NCBI RefSeq assembly: GCF_040802235.1
Contig: NC_133161.1
Coordinates: forward strand, 45,745,001 to 45,809,000
Direction of reading: 5' to 3'
Source: Manis javanica
Taxonomy: Eukaryota; Chordata; Mammalia; Pholidota; Manidae
DNA: 64,000 nt
Part shown: in pieces, positions 12,230 to 23,968 of the stretch
How positions within the stretch are numbered: the first letter of the stretch is position 1
How the letters are laid out: each line of letters opens with the position of its first letter
Made by a program: the position numbers and the translations under genes
Notes under the pieces: model-generated
What the model saw: only the letters and a program-made list of their open reading frames with translations
Databases searched by the model: none
Told to the model about the DNA's origin: nothing

Positions 12230-12800
12230 TTGCCTTTGACCTTAGAAGAAGTTAGTAGAGCCCGGCAGGAGTGTGTTGTGTGCTCCAAAAGGAACTTACA
12301 CCGAGTTCCACAACAACATGAGACAATAGATAAGGGGCTTATATCCTTCGTCAGGTGGCAGATAGACTATATTGGGCCTCTACCTGTGTCAAAAGGATAT
12401 TGGTATGCAATGACTTGTGTGGACACAGCTACTGGACTTCTGGTTGCTTTTCCTACCCATTGTGCAGACCAGCAGGTGACCAAAAGAGGCCTGGAGTGTC
12501 TCTTTGCTGCCTATGACCAACCACAGGTAATTGAGAGTGGTTAGGGCACCCATTTTACTGGACAGGCACTGCAAGAATGGATGCGACAGCTGGAAATCAA
12601 ATAGAAATTTCATGTGCCATACAATCCTACTGCAGCAGGCAATGTAGAGAGGCACAATGGCTTGTTAAAATCCAGACTAAAGTCAGATACCAATAGTCTG
12701 CAGGGGTGGTCAGTCTGCTTATGGACCGTGCTATGGCATTTGAATGAGAGACCCTGAAAGGGAGCCCTGAGCCCTGTAGACATGTTAACACATATGGCTG
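12230..12800 (+). pseudogene. ERVL integrase remnant
   Basis: The frame 12230-12544 carries a CxxC pair (CVVCSKRN), the block RWQIDYIGPLP and the first catalytic Asp context CVDTATG. At the second catalytic position the expected Asp reads Gly and is followed by a stop (about 12,541). Further stops occur near 12,601 and 12,757, while the third catalytic region (NVERHNG) is recognisable. No functional enzyme can be made from this copy. Confidence 0.85.
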
Positions 12801-13551
12801 CCTCCCCTATACAACTGCAAGTACAAACCAAGGAAGAATCACTGAAGCCAAGGTTCAGCCACCAGAATAACATCTTGCTGCCAGCACCAACTGCTCTTAA
12901 CCCTGGAGACTCCATTGAGTGGACGTGGTCTTGGACCTTTTGACACATGGACCCACGATGGCTGGCTCTCTTGGCACCTTGGGGACAAGGCCTGGAAGCT
13001 GGTCTCCTGTGTATTCCTGGAATAACAGCAGAGTGGCCACCAAAGATCACAGTAGTATATCCTGAATGGCCAGAAGGTAGGAGCATCTTACCGGGGAGTT
13101 TTGTTTTATCATTATGGCCAGTGCATGCACCTCCAATAGCAATATATTATAGACCCTTCAGTAACCCCCACATGGAAAGGAGTAAAAGTATGGTATACTA
13201 GACCTGGAAGGGACCCCTTTCCTGCTACAGTCCTATCACAGGACCACTCTCTTCCATGCATCCTATCTGATGGACAAGATTTGCCTATGTTCATGTCATT
13301 AAAACATGTGTCTTATTGCCCCTAAAGTCTTTGTGGATTGGGAACTTCCTCTGGCTTGAGGATTATTATAATTTTTGTTACCTGAATCACAATCTTGTTG
13401 TATCTTAATTTTTGTTATTATCTCTAAGTTGTTGTTATCCTCTGTTGCTATTGTGGAATCTCGTCACAGTGCTCCAGCTTTCTCACACAGGGACCATTGT
13501 GGAAGATTAAAAGCGTGTAGATTGTAAGGCAAGAATCCTGGAGGAATCAAA

Positions 13552-13853
13552 TGTGGCAAAGTTGGGGTTCCTATGGCCAGGATCCTCACTGAACTTAAAC
13601 CACCTGATGATGTAACTGGCCTGTTGCTAGGCTATCACTTCCACACCTTTAGGCAATAAGCTATTGTTGCACCACATAGAGAGTTTGGCCCAGTGCTCTG
13701 GGCAGAGGCAGAGACGCTAGTGCTCGACCTGCCGCTGGGAGAACAAGCTGGGTAATAAACCCTTTCACCTCAAAGAACGTTTTGCTGTCAATTTCTTTGG
13801 TCACATGGAATCCATAGCGAATTTGCCTGGGGCTGAAACCCATTGGCAAGACA
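13552..13853 (+). repeat. ERVL 3' LTR
   Basis: 302 bp partner of the LTR at 10888-11189, with the same ends. It holds an intact AATAAA (gggtaataaaccc). The provirus between the outer LTR edges is 2,966 bp, far shorter than a complete ERVL (about 6 kb). Confidence 0.85.
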
Positions 13854-14835
13854 CTCAGATTTCATCAAAACTAAAAAACATTTGCTCTGAAAAGACTCAT
13901 TTAGAACATGTAAAGGCAAGCTACAGACTAGGAGGAAGTATTTGCCACATATCTGACAAACGCCTTATACCCAGAATATACAAAGAACTCTCAAAATTTA
14001 ACAGTAAAAAAAAGCAATAAAAATAACCTAATTATAAAGTGGGTAAAAGACATGAATGGTTGTTTCACTCAAATGGAGATACAGATCACTAATAAACACA
14101 TGAAAAGGTGTTCAACATCAGACTAACCATTAGCAAAATGCAAATTAGAACCATGTGAGATATCAAGGTACACTTACCAAATTGGCTAAAATAGAAAATA
14201 AAGACATCACCAAATGCTGGTGAGGATGTGGAGAAATAGAATTCCTTATATTGCTGGTGGGAGTGTAGAATGGTACAGCTGCTCTGGAAAACAGTTTGGT
14301 TGGTAGTTTCTTAAAAAATGAAACATGCAGATATGATTCAGAAATTGCACTCCTGGGCATTTATCCCAGAGAATTGAAAACACATTCACACACAAACACA
14401 CAAACCTGTATATGAATATTCATATAGCTTTGTTCACAATAGCCCCCAGCTGGATACAATTCAGATGTCTTCAGTGAATGAATGGTAAAACAAACTGTTT
14501 TATTAAACTGGTAAATGTGTTTTCCTGAGTTCTGTGAGTGGCTCTAGCCATGGCATAGCCATGGCATAGCCAGCAATAAAAAAGGAACAAACTCCTGATA
14601 CACACAACCACTTAGATGAATCTCCAGAAAATTATGCTGAGTGAAAAGATCTGATCCTCAAAAGTTGCCAGCACCAACCAACTGCACTGATTCCATTTAT
14701 ATAACGGTCTCAAAATGACAAAATTATAGATCTCGAGAACAGATACTTGTAGGGGACAAGGAAGGGGATGGAGGTAGGGGGTTGTGGTGGTACAAAGAGA
14801 CAGTAGGAGGATTTCCTTTGTGGTGATAGATTATA
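13854..14835 (+). repeat. LINE-1 ORF2 3' part and 3' UTR, middle part of the split element
   Basis: Continues the L1 at 10725-10887 after the ERVL insertion (atttcatcaaaactaaaaaac). Later L1 landmarks follow in order: gaggatgtggagaaatagaa, ttgctggtgggagtgtagaa, gcactcctgggcatttatcc. Numerous stops; old copy. Confidence 0.9.
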
Positions 14836-15140
14836 CAGTTGACCCTTGAACAGTGTAGGGTTTGGGGCGCTGACTTCCAATGCCATTGAAATCCACATAT
14901 AACTTTTGATTCCTCCAAAACTTAACTACTAATAGCCTACTGCTGACTGGAAGCCTTATGGACAACATATTTTGTATTCTGTTTGTATTATATACTGTAT
15001 TCTTACATTAAAATAAGCTGGGGAAAATAGTTTTTCAAATTGTCACAGATCTCCAAAAAATTTACCATATATTTATTGAAAAATATCCACACATAGCTGG
15101 ATGCACACAGTTCAAACCCATGTTGTTCATGGGTTAACTG
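14836..15140 (+). mobile_element. Tc1/mariner-type (Tigger-like) non-autonomous DNA transposon
   Basis: Terminal inverted repeats are visible: CAGTTGACCCTTGAACA at the left and, read from the right end on the minus strand, CAGTTAACCCATGAACA. The left flank is TA (14834-14835) and the right flank CA, a mutated TA duplication. The interior (cttaactactaatagcctac) matches a common mammalian MITE. It sits inside the L1 3' UTR. Orientation label is arbitrary. Confidence 0.75.
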
Positions 15141-15294
15141 CAGTCTTGTAAATTGATCAATTAATTACCTGGTTTTGTTAATGCATTATAGTTATGTAAG
15201 ATGTCACCACTGGGGAAGCAGGGTGAATGGTTCTCTGGATTCTGTACTTTTTTCCCCTCAACTTCTAATTATTTCAAAATGAAAAATTAAAATC
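15141..15294 (+). repeat. LINE-1 3' terminus (L1M-type), right part of the split element
   Basis: Shows the older L1 3' end: cctggttttgttaatgcatt, tatgtaagatgtcaccactg, then attatttcaaaatgaaaaat. A related terminus occurs at about 29,780-29,955. Confidence 0.8.
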
Positions 15295-15839
15295 ACCCAA
15301 CGCCTACAGGAGTAAAAAGCAGGACTGTCTGGTGCTGGCTTCAGGGCTCCCTCTCTCCCCGCAGTGGGAGGGACCTGAACTCAACTTCTCACTGGCCCAG
15401 GAGCCTCCAAGAAGTCCGCATGCTGAGCAAGCTGGAACCTGAATCTAAAATTTTTATTCCTCTTGTGCAAGGCCACTTTCACCTTTTCCCTGTAAGGAAT
15501 CATGTAGCCCATCCCCAGAAGTGTGTCCATCTGGACCTCTGGTCAAGATGCCTCTCCAGTGGGTGCCCAGGGAAGGAGACTCTGTTCCTGTTAATCCTCG
15601 CCTTGAGTTCCAGCCTGTTCCAGGGGATGCACGTTGGTGTGTGCCCAAGCCCTTTGATCAACCAGGTCTGAAGGCACAAAGGGAGCAGCCTTGCGGATAG
15701 ATGGGGCAGAAGGAAGAGTCTTTACCAAGACTCTTCAAGGCAGGACTCTGCCTAGAATGTCTGAGTCTGAAACTCAGTGAGTGTGGGCAGTAGTAGTAGG
15801 AGAGGAGATTGGAGAACTTATGGGGATCCAGAGAAGTCA

Positions 15840-16006
15840 TGAATGTAAGCCTCATGAGCCACTATAAAGCCTGGCTTTTATTCTGAGATGGGAAACCAGT
15901 GGATGATTCTGGGTAATGTGGTGACAAGGTTTCATTTATATTTTCACAGGATCCCTCTGCTTGCTGTGTTGTGATAGACTCTTGGAGTAGAATGGGGGTG
16001 GGGGTA
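15840..16006 (+). repeat. Older interspersed repeat, left half, split by a provirus
   Basis: tggcttttattctgagatgg...aggatccctctgcttgctgt resembles a dispersed mammalian repeat I cannot name. Its expected continuation (ggcaagggcagaaggaagga...aggaggctgttacaggcatt) resumes at 24,788 after the provirus. Confidence 0.5.
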
Positions 16007-16868
16007 TATGCTTTTTCTTACATAGCAGTAATGTAACTCTTTTCGGGTTCTTGGACCCAATTCTAGTGTGTGTGTATGTGTGGTGGGGGTCTTTTCCTTG
16101 TACAACACCAAGCCATTCTCCAACACCAGCAGGGTGTCTGAGAACCCAATTCTGACTACCTGCTCCGAGACAGCACCAGATTTCCCAGGTAAGGGCTCTG
16201 TCCTACAAAACTGCCCTCCACCCCTACTCCAGACACCAATCACAAGCCCCAGGCTGTTGCCTGTGCTTCTGACCTACTGGCTACAGATTGGAGGTTCCCA
16301 CCACCTCCCCCTTAGGTTTGATTAATTTGCTAGAGCTGCTCACAGAACTCAGGAAAACACATTTACCAGTTTAATAAAGGACACTGTAAAGATACAAATT
16401 AACAGCCAGATGGAGAGAGACACAAGGCAAGGTCCCAAATAAAGGAGCTTCTATCCTCCTGGAGCTTGGGGCCTGGCTCAGTGACACATGGAGGCATTCT
16501 GGTTCCCCAAGGGCAGAAGCTTTCTCTGGCAGAGAAGAAGGGGGAGAGGGAGAGAGAGACTGTGGGGGTGGGGGAAGGATGAAGGGAAGAAGGGGGAGGT
16601 GAGGGGGAGAGGTGCTCTTCTCAGGGCTTTTGTGAGGGCTCATTGCACAGTTATGATTGACTGAATTATTGGCCATTGGCTGATTCAGCCTCCAGCCCCT
16701 GCCCTTGAGTGGGGTTCAAAAGTCTCTCATTAACATGACAAGACACGGTTTCACCGTTAAGACTCTGCAGTGTTCTCAGAAACTGGATGAAAACCCAGTA
16801 TACCTGGAAAACACATATTTGGTCATCTGAATGACCAATATGTATTTCTTATAACTCATTATATTGCA
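16007..16868 (-). repeat. ERV 3' LTR of the minus-strand provirus
   Basis: 862 bp, paired with 23969-24787. Both copies share the blocks ggttcccacc/ataacctcccccttagg and tttgctggagctgctcacag, and both end cattatat..CA on the plus strand. This copy has an expanded purine-rich tract at 16533-16617, which accounts for most of the 43-bp length difference. Confidence 0.85.
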
Positions 16869-19857
16869 GGCCACCCCTGGTCTTTAAACATGAATTCCTT
16901 ACAGCAAAAGGATCATACCCATCACAGCACTTAACATCTGGTATGGCATTTATACAATAGATAGAACATTAAGACCACTGCAAATAAGCTTAACATTTGG
17001 AGAAGCCAGTGTGGGGTGGGGGCAGATTTAAAAAGACAACTCATTTGTCCTATAAAGCCATTACAAACATTTTTATATTCTTCTACCAGTTTGATTATCC
17101 TTTTTCTCCCTTCATCAACTGCTACTTGTACCTTGTAGTAGACTTATGCAGAATTGTTGAGCACAGAAATCAGCTGGTAGCTAGATCCAGGTCCCTCTCA
17201 GGCCAGTCCTTTTCCACAGGTATTACATCTGGAGGAGGCTTTAACTTAATCTCCCAATACATTTGATCATCAATATCAGTATTATCGTAAGACTGTTAAG
17301 TCGGGGAGAGAAAATCCCAGGGCAAAATACCTCCAAAACCAAAATCAGTCAAAGGGAGAAATAAAGTTTAAATCCCTTTTACTGCTCACAAACTGGAGTC
17401 GGGTCATCTCTTTCTCCTACTGTGACAGAAGGAAGCCAGAACCTCCCCCACACCTCTCAGGTTCAGATAAGCCCTGGATTGTCAGGTAATTACCCATTGA
17501 TATGGAGATGAACTTCTCTCCACCCCTGAAAAATGCCTGTTGATATGCAGATGTACTAAAGCCAGGTGAGATATTCTGAAAATATTACAATTTTACCCAC
17601 AATGAGGTAGTTGCATCTTACCCAGGAAGCCAATGTTACAATGTATCACACAAAGTCTAGTAGTGGTGCAACTCAGTGTGGCTACAGAAGAAACCAGTGA
17701 GAATCACAGAGCTGTTCACTTTGCCTTCCCAACAGAATCTACCCCCACACATATACAATATATTATTAAGGACAGGGGTTTTACAAGTGGCCATGATTCA
17801 GTTAATTCTGGGTTCCGCATAACTGGGGACAAAGCCAGCCACTCCACCCCAGCTCACAAGCTTGCACTGAGGTTGGTGTCCTTGCGTGTTGTTATGTATC
17901 AGGGCCTGCCTCCCTCTTATGCGGAGGACATGGGTAGTATTCAGAATCATTCCTATCCCTACTAACTATACAGGATATGTTTTATTTCTAGCTATTCTGG
18001 GTGTGAGAGCAGTGGTAGTACATCCAGGTAAATTACATGTGCCCCTGGAGAGCTTCCATAAGCTTGGAGGGCCATAAATTCCCATAGGTGTGTTCCTTGA
18101 GCCTCAGCAGCTAGGCTTGAGGGCCACTGTCCCACGGCCACTTCAGCTTCTATTTGTATGAAGGTAGTCAAAAGGCCCTGTTGGATCAGAGTGCAGACTC
18201 TGTCCCAAAACGGGACTCCAGCATTACCCAGCATTCTTTGTTGAGTCTGCCTGATCCACTTTGCTAAAGCCTTGTTATCTTTCCAGGCTGATTCCCATCC
18301 TTTGCCTTCTTCCTGAAAGAGAACTCCCTCTAATCTGCCTATTCCAGTTAATAAATGTCTTCTTCTGAATGCCACTCTTCATTAAAACCAATTCAGCATG
18401 GCCTAGGACACCTAGACCAGCACCTATATCCCTTAAGGCCCTTTTCTGTCTCCTGGGCTAGTGTTGTTTAGTCCTCAATGCATGTTGTCACCATTGTGTA
18501 TTAATGGCCTGGGTACAGTTAAGATACATGTTATGTACCCCAGAATGTTGGTCCCCGATACAAGCTTTAGATGAGTAGTGATTATACTTAGATGCAATTT
18601 AGTTTGGGTATGCTGCAAGGGTTCCCACAGCCTCACTTGTCTCAGGGTGGGGCTGTTCCCCAGGGGAACTAAGATCCACCATGTGATATCCACTGCTTTA
18701 ATCCCATTAGGGATCTGCTGTTTTCCCTTATTTTGCCTAATAGGTCTGCATCCACACAAACAAGGGTGATGGATGTGCATAGCACGCTGTGGCACATGGG
18801 GCATGCTGCCATTGTATTTTGCCCATTAGAGCCAGAGACCTTTCTAAGCATTTGATCATCAAGATTTATAGTTACACAGTGGTCAGCCTGCTTGGAAGCA
18901 TACACCACACAATTTGAAGTCCCAGCAGGAAACTCTTCCTGGAAATCCCTCCCCAGATGGTATCCTTTGTAGTAGATGTAGCCTGAAAATAGGAGTTAAA
19001 ACAAACTGGCACATTGGCTGAGTGCCATTTAGTCATTAACAGTTGGTCTAATTCAACAATGTATCTTATGATAGGAGTTTCTCCCAGAGTGATGTAACTC
19101 TGGTTTGCAGGCTGCCATTCAGCTGTGTCAGTTTCTGAAAGCAGAGGTGGTCTTGGCAAACATGTAGTTTCACTGTCCTGGGCATCTGGTCTGCTTTTGT
19201 TAAGAGATAATAATGCTCTCTTACTCTGAGCCTCTCTCGTATTAGTAACATGTTAGATTTTCCTTGTTGCATAACACACTTACTCATCTCTTTACCCTCA
19301 GCTATAATTTCTCCTTCTCTCCATTTGTCATTTATCTTTAGCCAGACTTTTTCCCCTGTGGAAGGGACATCAGGTTTGGCTACTGTGCTGGTCCAGATTG
19401 CTGGCAGCAATACTGGTCTAGCAAGTGCCTCCCTTCAGTCCACTCCCACTCACGTAAGGTAGGGTTACACAGGTGCGGAGCTAGCCGGCTGTCCTGATCT
19501 CTAGGCAGCATAACTGTGTTCCCTGTAAGCCCAACTTGGTGAGACAGGGTGAAGGCACAATCCACCCCCTCAGGCCCTTAGGAATTCTGACATAAAGGTT
19601 TAAGGGTAAGGTTACAGTTTCTTGCTTAGTAATCTTCCCTCCTGGCACCCGCAGATGCACCAGGTCCTGGGACCATTGCATTGGGTAGGAAGAAAGAAAG
19701 TTGTGGTGATGTAGGGAAGAACTGTATAGCCACACTAGCATCCTCCCCCACCCCCTTTTCCCCACATCCCCTGGAAAAGTGGAGGAATCTATCCAATGGG
19801 GACTCTCCCTTAGACCCCCATGTTAAGTGTAAGCACGCACTCTTGAAGGTGTGTAAG
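16869..19857 (-). pseudogene. Provirus 3' internal region, including a possible env remnant
   Basis: Minus-strand frames at 19066-19410, 18872-19159, 18475-18804 and 17992-18375 are broken by stops. The 19066-19410 frame contains GEKVWLKINDKWREGEI, which resembles the C-terminal domain of a retroviral integrase. The others sit where env would be, but I see no decisive fusion-peptide or transmembrane signature. Segment 17283-17600 looks LTR-like and could be a further insertion. A purine-rich stretch (accaggggtgg on the minus strand) just before the 3' LTR is a plausible polypurine tract. Confidence 0.5.
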
Positions 19858-20289
19858 TCAGCCCACTATGCCTTCATCTTCCCCTGTTTTAGACAGCAAA
19901 TGTTTCAACCGCCCATTCCAATTTTCTATTAAACCATTGCTTTGAGGATGATATGCAACATGGTGTGTCCATCTGATGTAAGGTCTCCTGGCCCACTGGT
20001 GGACACCATGGGCTGTAAAGTGTGTCCCTTGGTCTGAAGAGATGTAACTTGGTGGTCCAAATTGGTAGAGTATCTTCTGTTCCAGTCTTTTAATGGTATT
20101 TCGAGTATTTGCCTGTACCACTGGGTATGCAAAGCCTAGTCCAGAGTAAATGTCTATTTCAGTTAGGACACATTTATAGCCTCCAGGGGCTACTCGCATT
20201 GGTCCAATGTAATCTACTCGCCAGCTATGTGCTTCCCCCAGGGAATTTTCCCCATAGGTAACTACAGTCTTTGTCTCTCTTGCTGACAC
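19858..20289 (-). pseudogene. Provirus integrase core remnant
   Basis: A 143-codon open frame with WRVDYIGP, the Asp of EIDIYSG, the Asp of SDQGTHF and the Glu of LIENWNG. The second Asp and the Glu are separated by 35 residues, the D,D-35-E spacing of retroviral integrases. The core triad survives, but the frame is open only locally and the rest of pol is interrupted. Confidence 0.85.
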
Positions 20290-21544
20290 ATGGAACAGTT
20301 CTTGTTGGCATTCTGTGCCTCAAAGAGTGCAAGAGGAATATGTCTAGATTTAAACCACCTGTGCCATTGCTGCATGACCAGCCCGACGTCCATTCATTTC
20401 ATGGACCCATGTGGCCACTTGAAGGGAATGCACCAAGAGGTCCACTTGGTGATTCTGATCCCTTTCTGACCCTGGAAGGGTTTTTTTTCTGATGGGCATT
20501 GACATTTCCTAATTTAATGTGCTCCTTAAATTCCCAGAGTGATTTCCATAGGCCTATGCCCCACATGGGCATCCCTTTAATAGTCCAGCTTTCCATTGCC
20601 CACATACCTGACCATACAGCCAGACTACAGCCTACAAGTCAGTAAAATCCAAACATAGGGACTTTTATCATTGTTCAATTCCATGCAGGTCAGCCTGCTG
20701 AGCTGATTTGTTCTTACCGTCTTTAGCCAGAGTCTTGCCATCTACTGGTCTTAACATAGCAGCTTTCCAAACAGGATGCTGTCCATTCACCTTGGAACTT
20801 TCATTTGTGAACCAAGCAGCTCTTTGTTGTTCAGCTGAGAGCTGTTCCTAGGGCACAGCCCATGTGGCATTCAGCTCTGGCAGCTCACCGGGGGCTCCAG
20901 GGTTGGTCCTGGAGGAAAAGAGGCTACCTGCTCGTGGATATAGTGTGGACCTCCTTGCCTTCCCTCACAGCCTGCTCCTGTATGGACCATTTCCATTTAT
21001 TGTAGAACTCTTCTGGGCACTGCCTTCCTTATTAGAGTGCTTCTCTGAAATCCCCCATGGCATTATGGATTCTCAGGTTTCAAGATTATTTTATGTCCTT
21101 CAGTTATTGAGCCTGTCTTAGTTAATGCCTAATAACATGCTGATAATTGTCTCTCAAATGATGTGTACTGGGCAGCAGCATCTGGGAGTTTTCTAGTCCA
21201 AAATCCCAACACGCATGGACTTTTGTCACAAGCTCCAGTCTGCATGGGTACAGATGGCAGACACTTCCAAAATCATGTCTGAGGTGTTAAGCGCACTACT
21301 GTCTTGTAATTCAGATGTGACTTGCTCTTTGAGGTCTTCACTCAAATATAGCTTTCTTTTGTGTAGTCTTATAAATGGGAGCTAGCAATATACCCAGGTG
21401 CGGACTATGCATTCTCTGGAATCCAAATAGACCAATCAAATGCTGTGCTTGTTTTGTTCTAGGGGTGGGTAAGTGATAGCTGTTAATTTTTAGTCACTTG
21501 TGGAATATCCCGGGTGACTACTGCCCATGTTATTCCTAAGAATC

Positions 21545-22315
21545 TCACTGTGTGAGCAGCCCTTGGACCTTGGCTGGATTTATTAACCAGCCCTGGTTGG
21601 TCATGAGTGTCACTATCATGTTTAAATCAGTCCCAGCCTGCTCTTCTGTTCCTGATATTATCATACTGTCAATATAGTGTATTATTACACTGAGACTTTC
21701 ATCAAGTCCAAATGTCTCCTGATCAAGTGGTGACAATAAGCTGGTGAGTTCAGATAACCCTGTGGCAGCCCAGTAAAAGTAAACTGGGAGCCTTCCCATG
21801 TGAAGGAAAACTGGGGTTGGTTTTTTTCAGAAATCAAGCCAGAGAAGAAAGGAAAAAAGCATTTTCAAGGTCAGTCACTGATTGGCAGCCTCCTTCAGCC
21901 TGCTGTATTTCCTGTATGGTTGAGACATGTCTGAAACTGCTAAGGCTGTGGGCAGTACAACTTTATTTAAGCCCCGATAGAACTGTTAGTCTCCATGAGC
22001 CATCACCTTTTTCACAGGCCACATAGGACTATCATACAGAGAATTTTTGGGCCCCAGCACTCTAGCTCCCAGTATGTCACTAATTAAAGTGGTAATCTCT
22101 TTTTGTCCACCAGGTGTTCTATATTGCTTCAAGTTAGCCACCTGTGTAGACCTGGGCAGTTCTAGCAATTCCCATTTAGCATGCCCAATTAAAACCAGCC
22201 TGAGGGTGGACTTACGCATTAGGTAGAGAAAGCAATTGCCAGTCAGACATAATATCCATTCCAATAATACATTAAGGTAAAGGAGATGCAACCATCTCAT
22301 ACAAAATCTATTCAA
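21545..22315 (-). pseudogene. Provirus reverse transcriptase remnant
   Basis: Two minus-strand frames (21986-22315 and 21545-21799) show RT-like blocks: LYDSPMWPVKK in the first, and YIDS (21665-21676) with NPAKVQ in the second. YIDS occupies the place of the catalytic YxDD motif, so the second catalytic Asp is Ser. The two frames are separated by stops and a frame change. Confidence 0.75.
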
Positions 22316-22565
22316 ATACCCCGATTTTCATCCAAACTTTCACCTTAATCCCATCAACACTTGCCTCTCCGTATCCTTCCAATCTAACCTTAGCCCCAGT
22401 TGAGACTTTGCCAACAGGTTTTGGAATCACAGTGCATTGGTCTCCCGTATCAAGGTGTTCAGGAATGTTTCTTCTCCTCCCTCTGGCCATTTTACCCATA
22501 TATGGGCAAGTGGCCTTAGGTCCCTGGCTGGGGGCATGGCCAGAAGATCCAGGCTCTTTTGTCAA
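22308..22565 (-). pseudogene. Provirus protease remnant
   Basis: An 85-codon frame with the aspartic protease motif HLDTGDQCTVIP; the DTG codons are at 22443-22451. It directly precedes the RT remnant, as expected for retroviral pro-pol order. Confidence 0.7.
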
Positions 22566-22568
22566 TCT

Positions 22569-23968
22569 TCAATCTTCTACTTGATTAACCTGCCTGACTA
22601 CTGTCCCAGGGTTCCTGGTCAGGTTTCTCATTGTGATCTTAGCCTTCAGACTTTTTAAATTACTCCAAACTGGGGTAAATAGAGAAGACTTGTTTGGGTC
22701 TCTGTAATGTTGGAGGAACCACAAGTGGTCCCATTGGCCCACCCATCTCTGGTAATGCTGTATTAACACCTTTGTTTCAACCCCATCAATGTCTGCTTTA
22801 TTCATCCCATTTTTCAGTAACCATCTTAAGACTTCCATTCTGCTGGGTTGAATTCCTTGACTCTTTACTTTGCCCTTCCCTATTTTCTTAATTACTTTTA
22901 TGTTCTTGGTATTAATAAGACCCATTTGGGGAAGCTGAGATAACAAATCTGATCAGGCTCCTTGAACTGTTGTTTGATTTTGTAGTAGTTAAGTTACATG
23001 GGGTGCCCATGTAATGGGGGCCCCCTTAATCACAGTATTCACTATAACCTGTGTAACAGGAATATTCAGTGGGTGAATATCTCAGTCATCATAAAGCCAA
23101 TCCCACATAGCTTGCATACGAAGCATATCAGCTGCTTCATCTAGGGTGTTCCCCTTGGCATTTATAGGGGCAGCTGGTCAGGATAAACAGACATTGCAGT
23201 TGGCTGTTCCTTCAAGAATAACTTCCCTTGTGTCTGAGTCATGTATAGCTATCTGTGATTATTCAGTAGTGAGCTGTGGGTCCTGCATCAGCCCAAACAT
23301 GTTCTTGCACTCTGAAGCATTCATTAACAGACACAGTACCTAAAGTGGTTACTCTCACAATCCCTTTTAGTAAAGGTTCTTCAGGAAGTTGGTGATACTG
23401 ATCCACAGAACGAGCCAATTCCTTTACACTATATCCCCAGTTTAAGTCATTTCCTGGTATTTATCTCCCCATACATTAACTGTCTTCTTGGTGACCAGAG
23501 GTCTTAGAGGTACTTCCTGTTGTTCTGGCAAAAATTTTCCCTTTCTTGGTGGCTTTGAGGCCAATGGCTGAAGCTCAGATTAACCCAAATCCAAGCTTGG
23601 TTCTGCATCAAGCCCTGACCTGTGCTTTCTTTTATTTTCATCTTGGCTCTTACAGATAACAATAACCAAGGTATATTTAGCCTGCTTTTTATTTTTTTTG
23701 TACTTCCTTACATATCTAATGAGCCAATTTCTTGGGAGTTGTATCCACTGCCATTTCTATAGGAGTTGTATCCACTGCCATTTCTAAATTCCACTAGTAA
23801 CTTTTATCTTTAGTAACTGATTGTAGCACAGCTGCTGCTTCATACCAGGGGTGACTAGGTAGCCATTCAGGCATCAGATGTACCTTATCTCCTATCTTCT
23901 TTCTCTTCAAAAACTACATATTTCCATCAGCCTCAGCTTGCCCATCAAATCCTACTTCTGACACCAGA
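22569..23968 (-). pseudogene. Provirus gag region and primer-binding site
   Basis: Between the 5' LTR and protease lies a degraded gag-position region; the longest frame is 22569-22946. Immediately inside the 5' LTR, the minus strand reads TGGTGTCAGAAGTAGGAT, close to the complement of a tRNA-Leu 3' end. That primer choice fits ERVL-related elements, though LTR length and pol sequence leave the class open. A 27-bp tandem duplication lies at 23735-23787. Confidence 0.55.
23735..23787. repeat. 27-bp direct tandem duplication
   Basis: The phrase beginning ggagttgtatccactgccat occurs at 23735 and again at 23762 almost identically. It lies within the degraded gag region. Confidence 0.9.
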
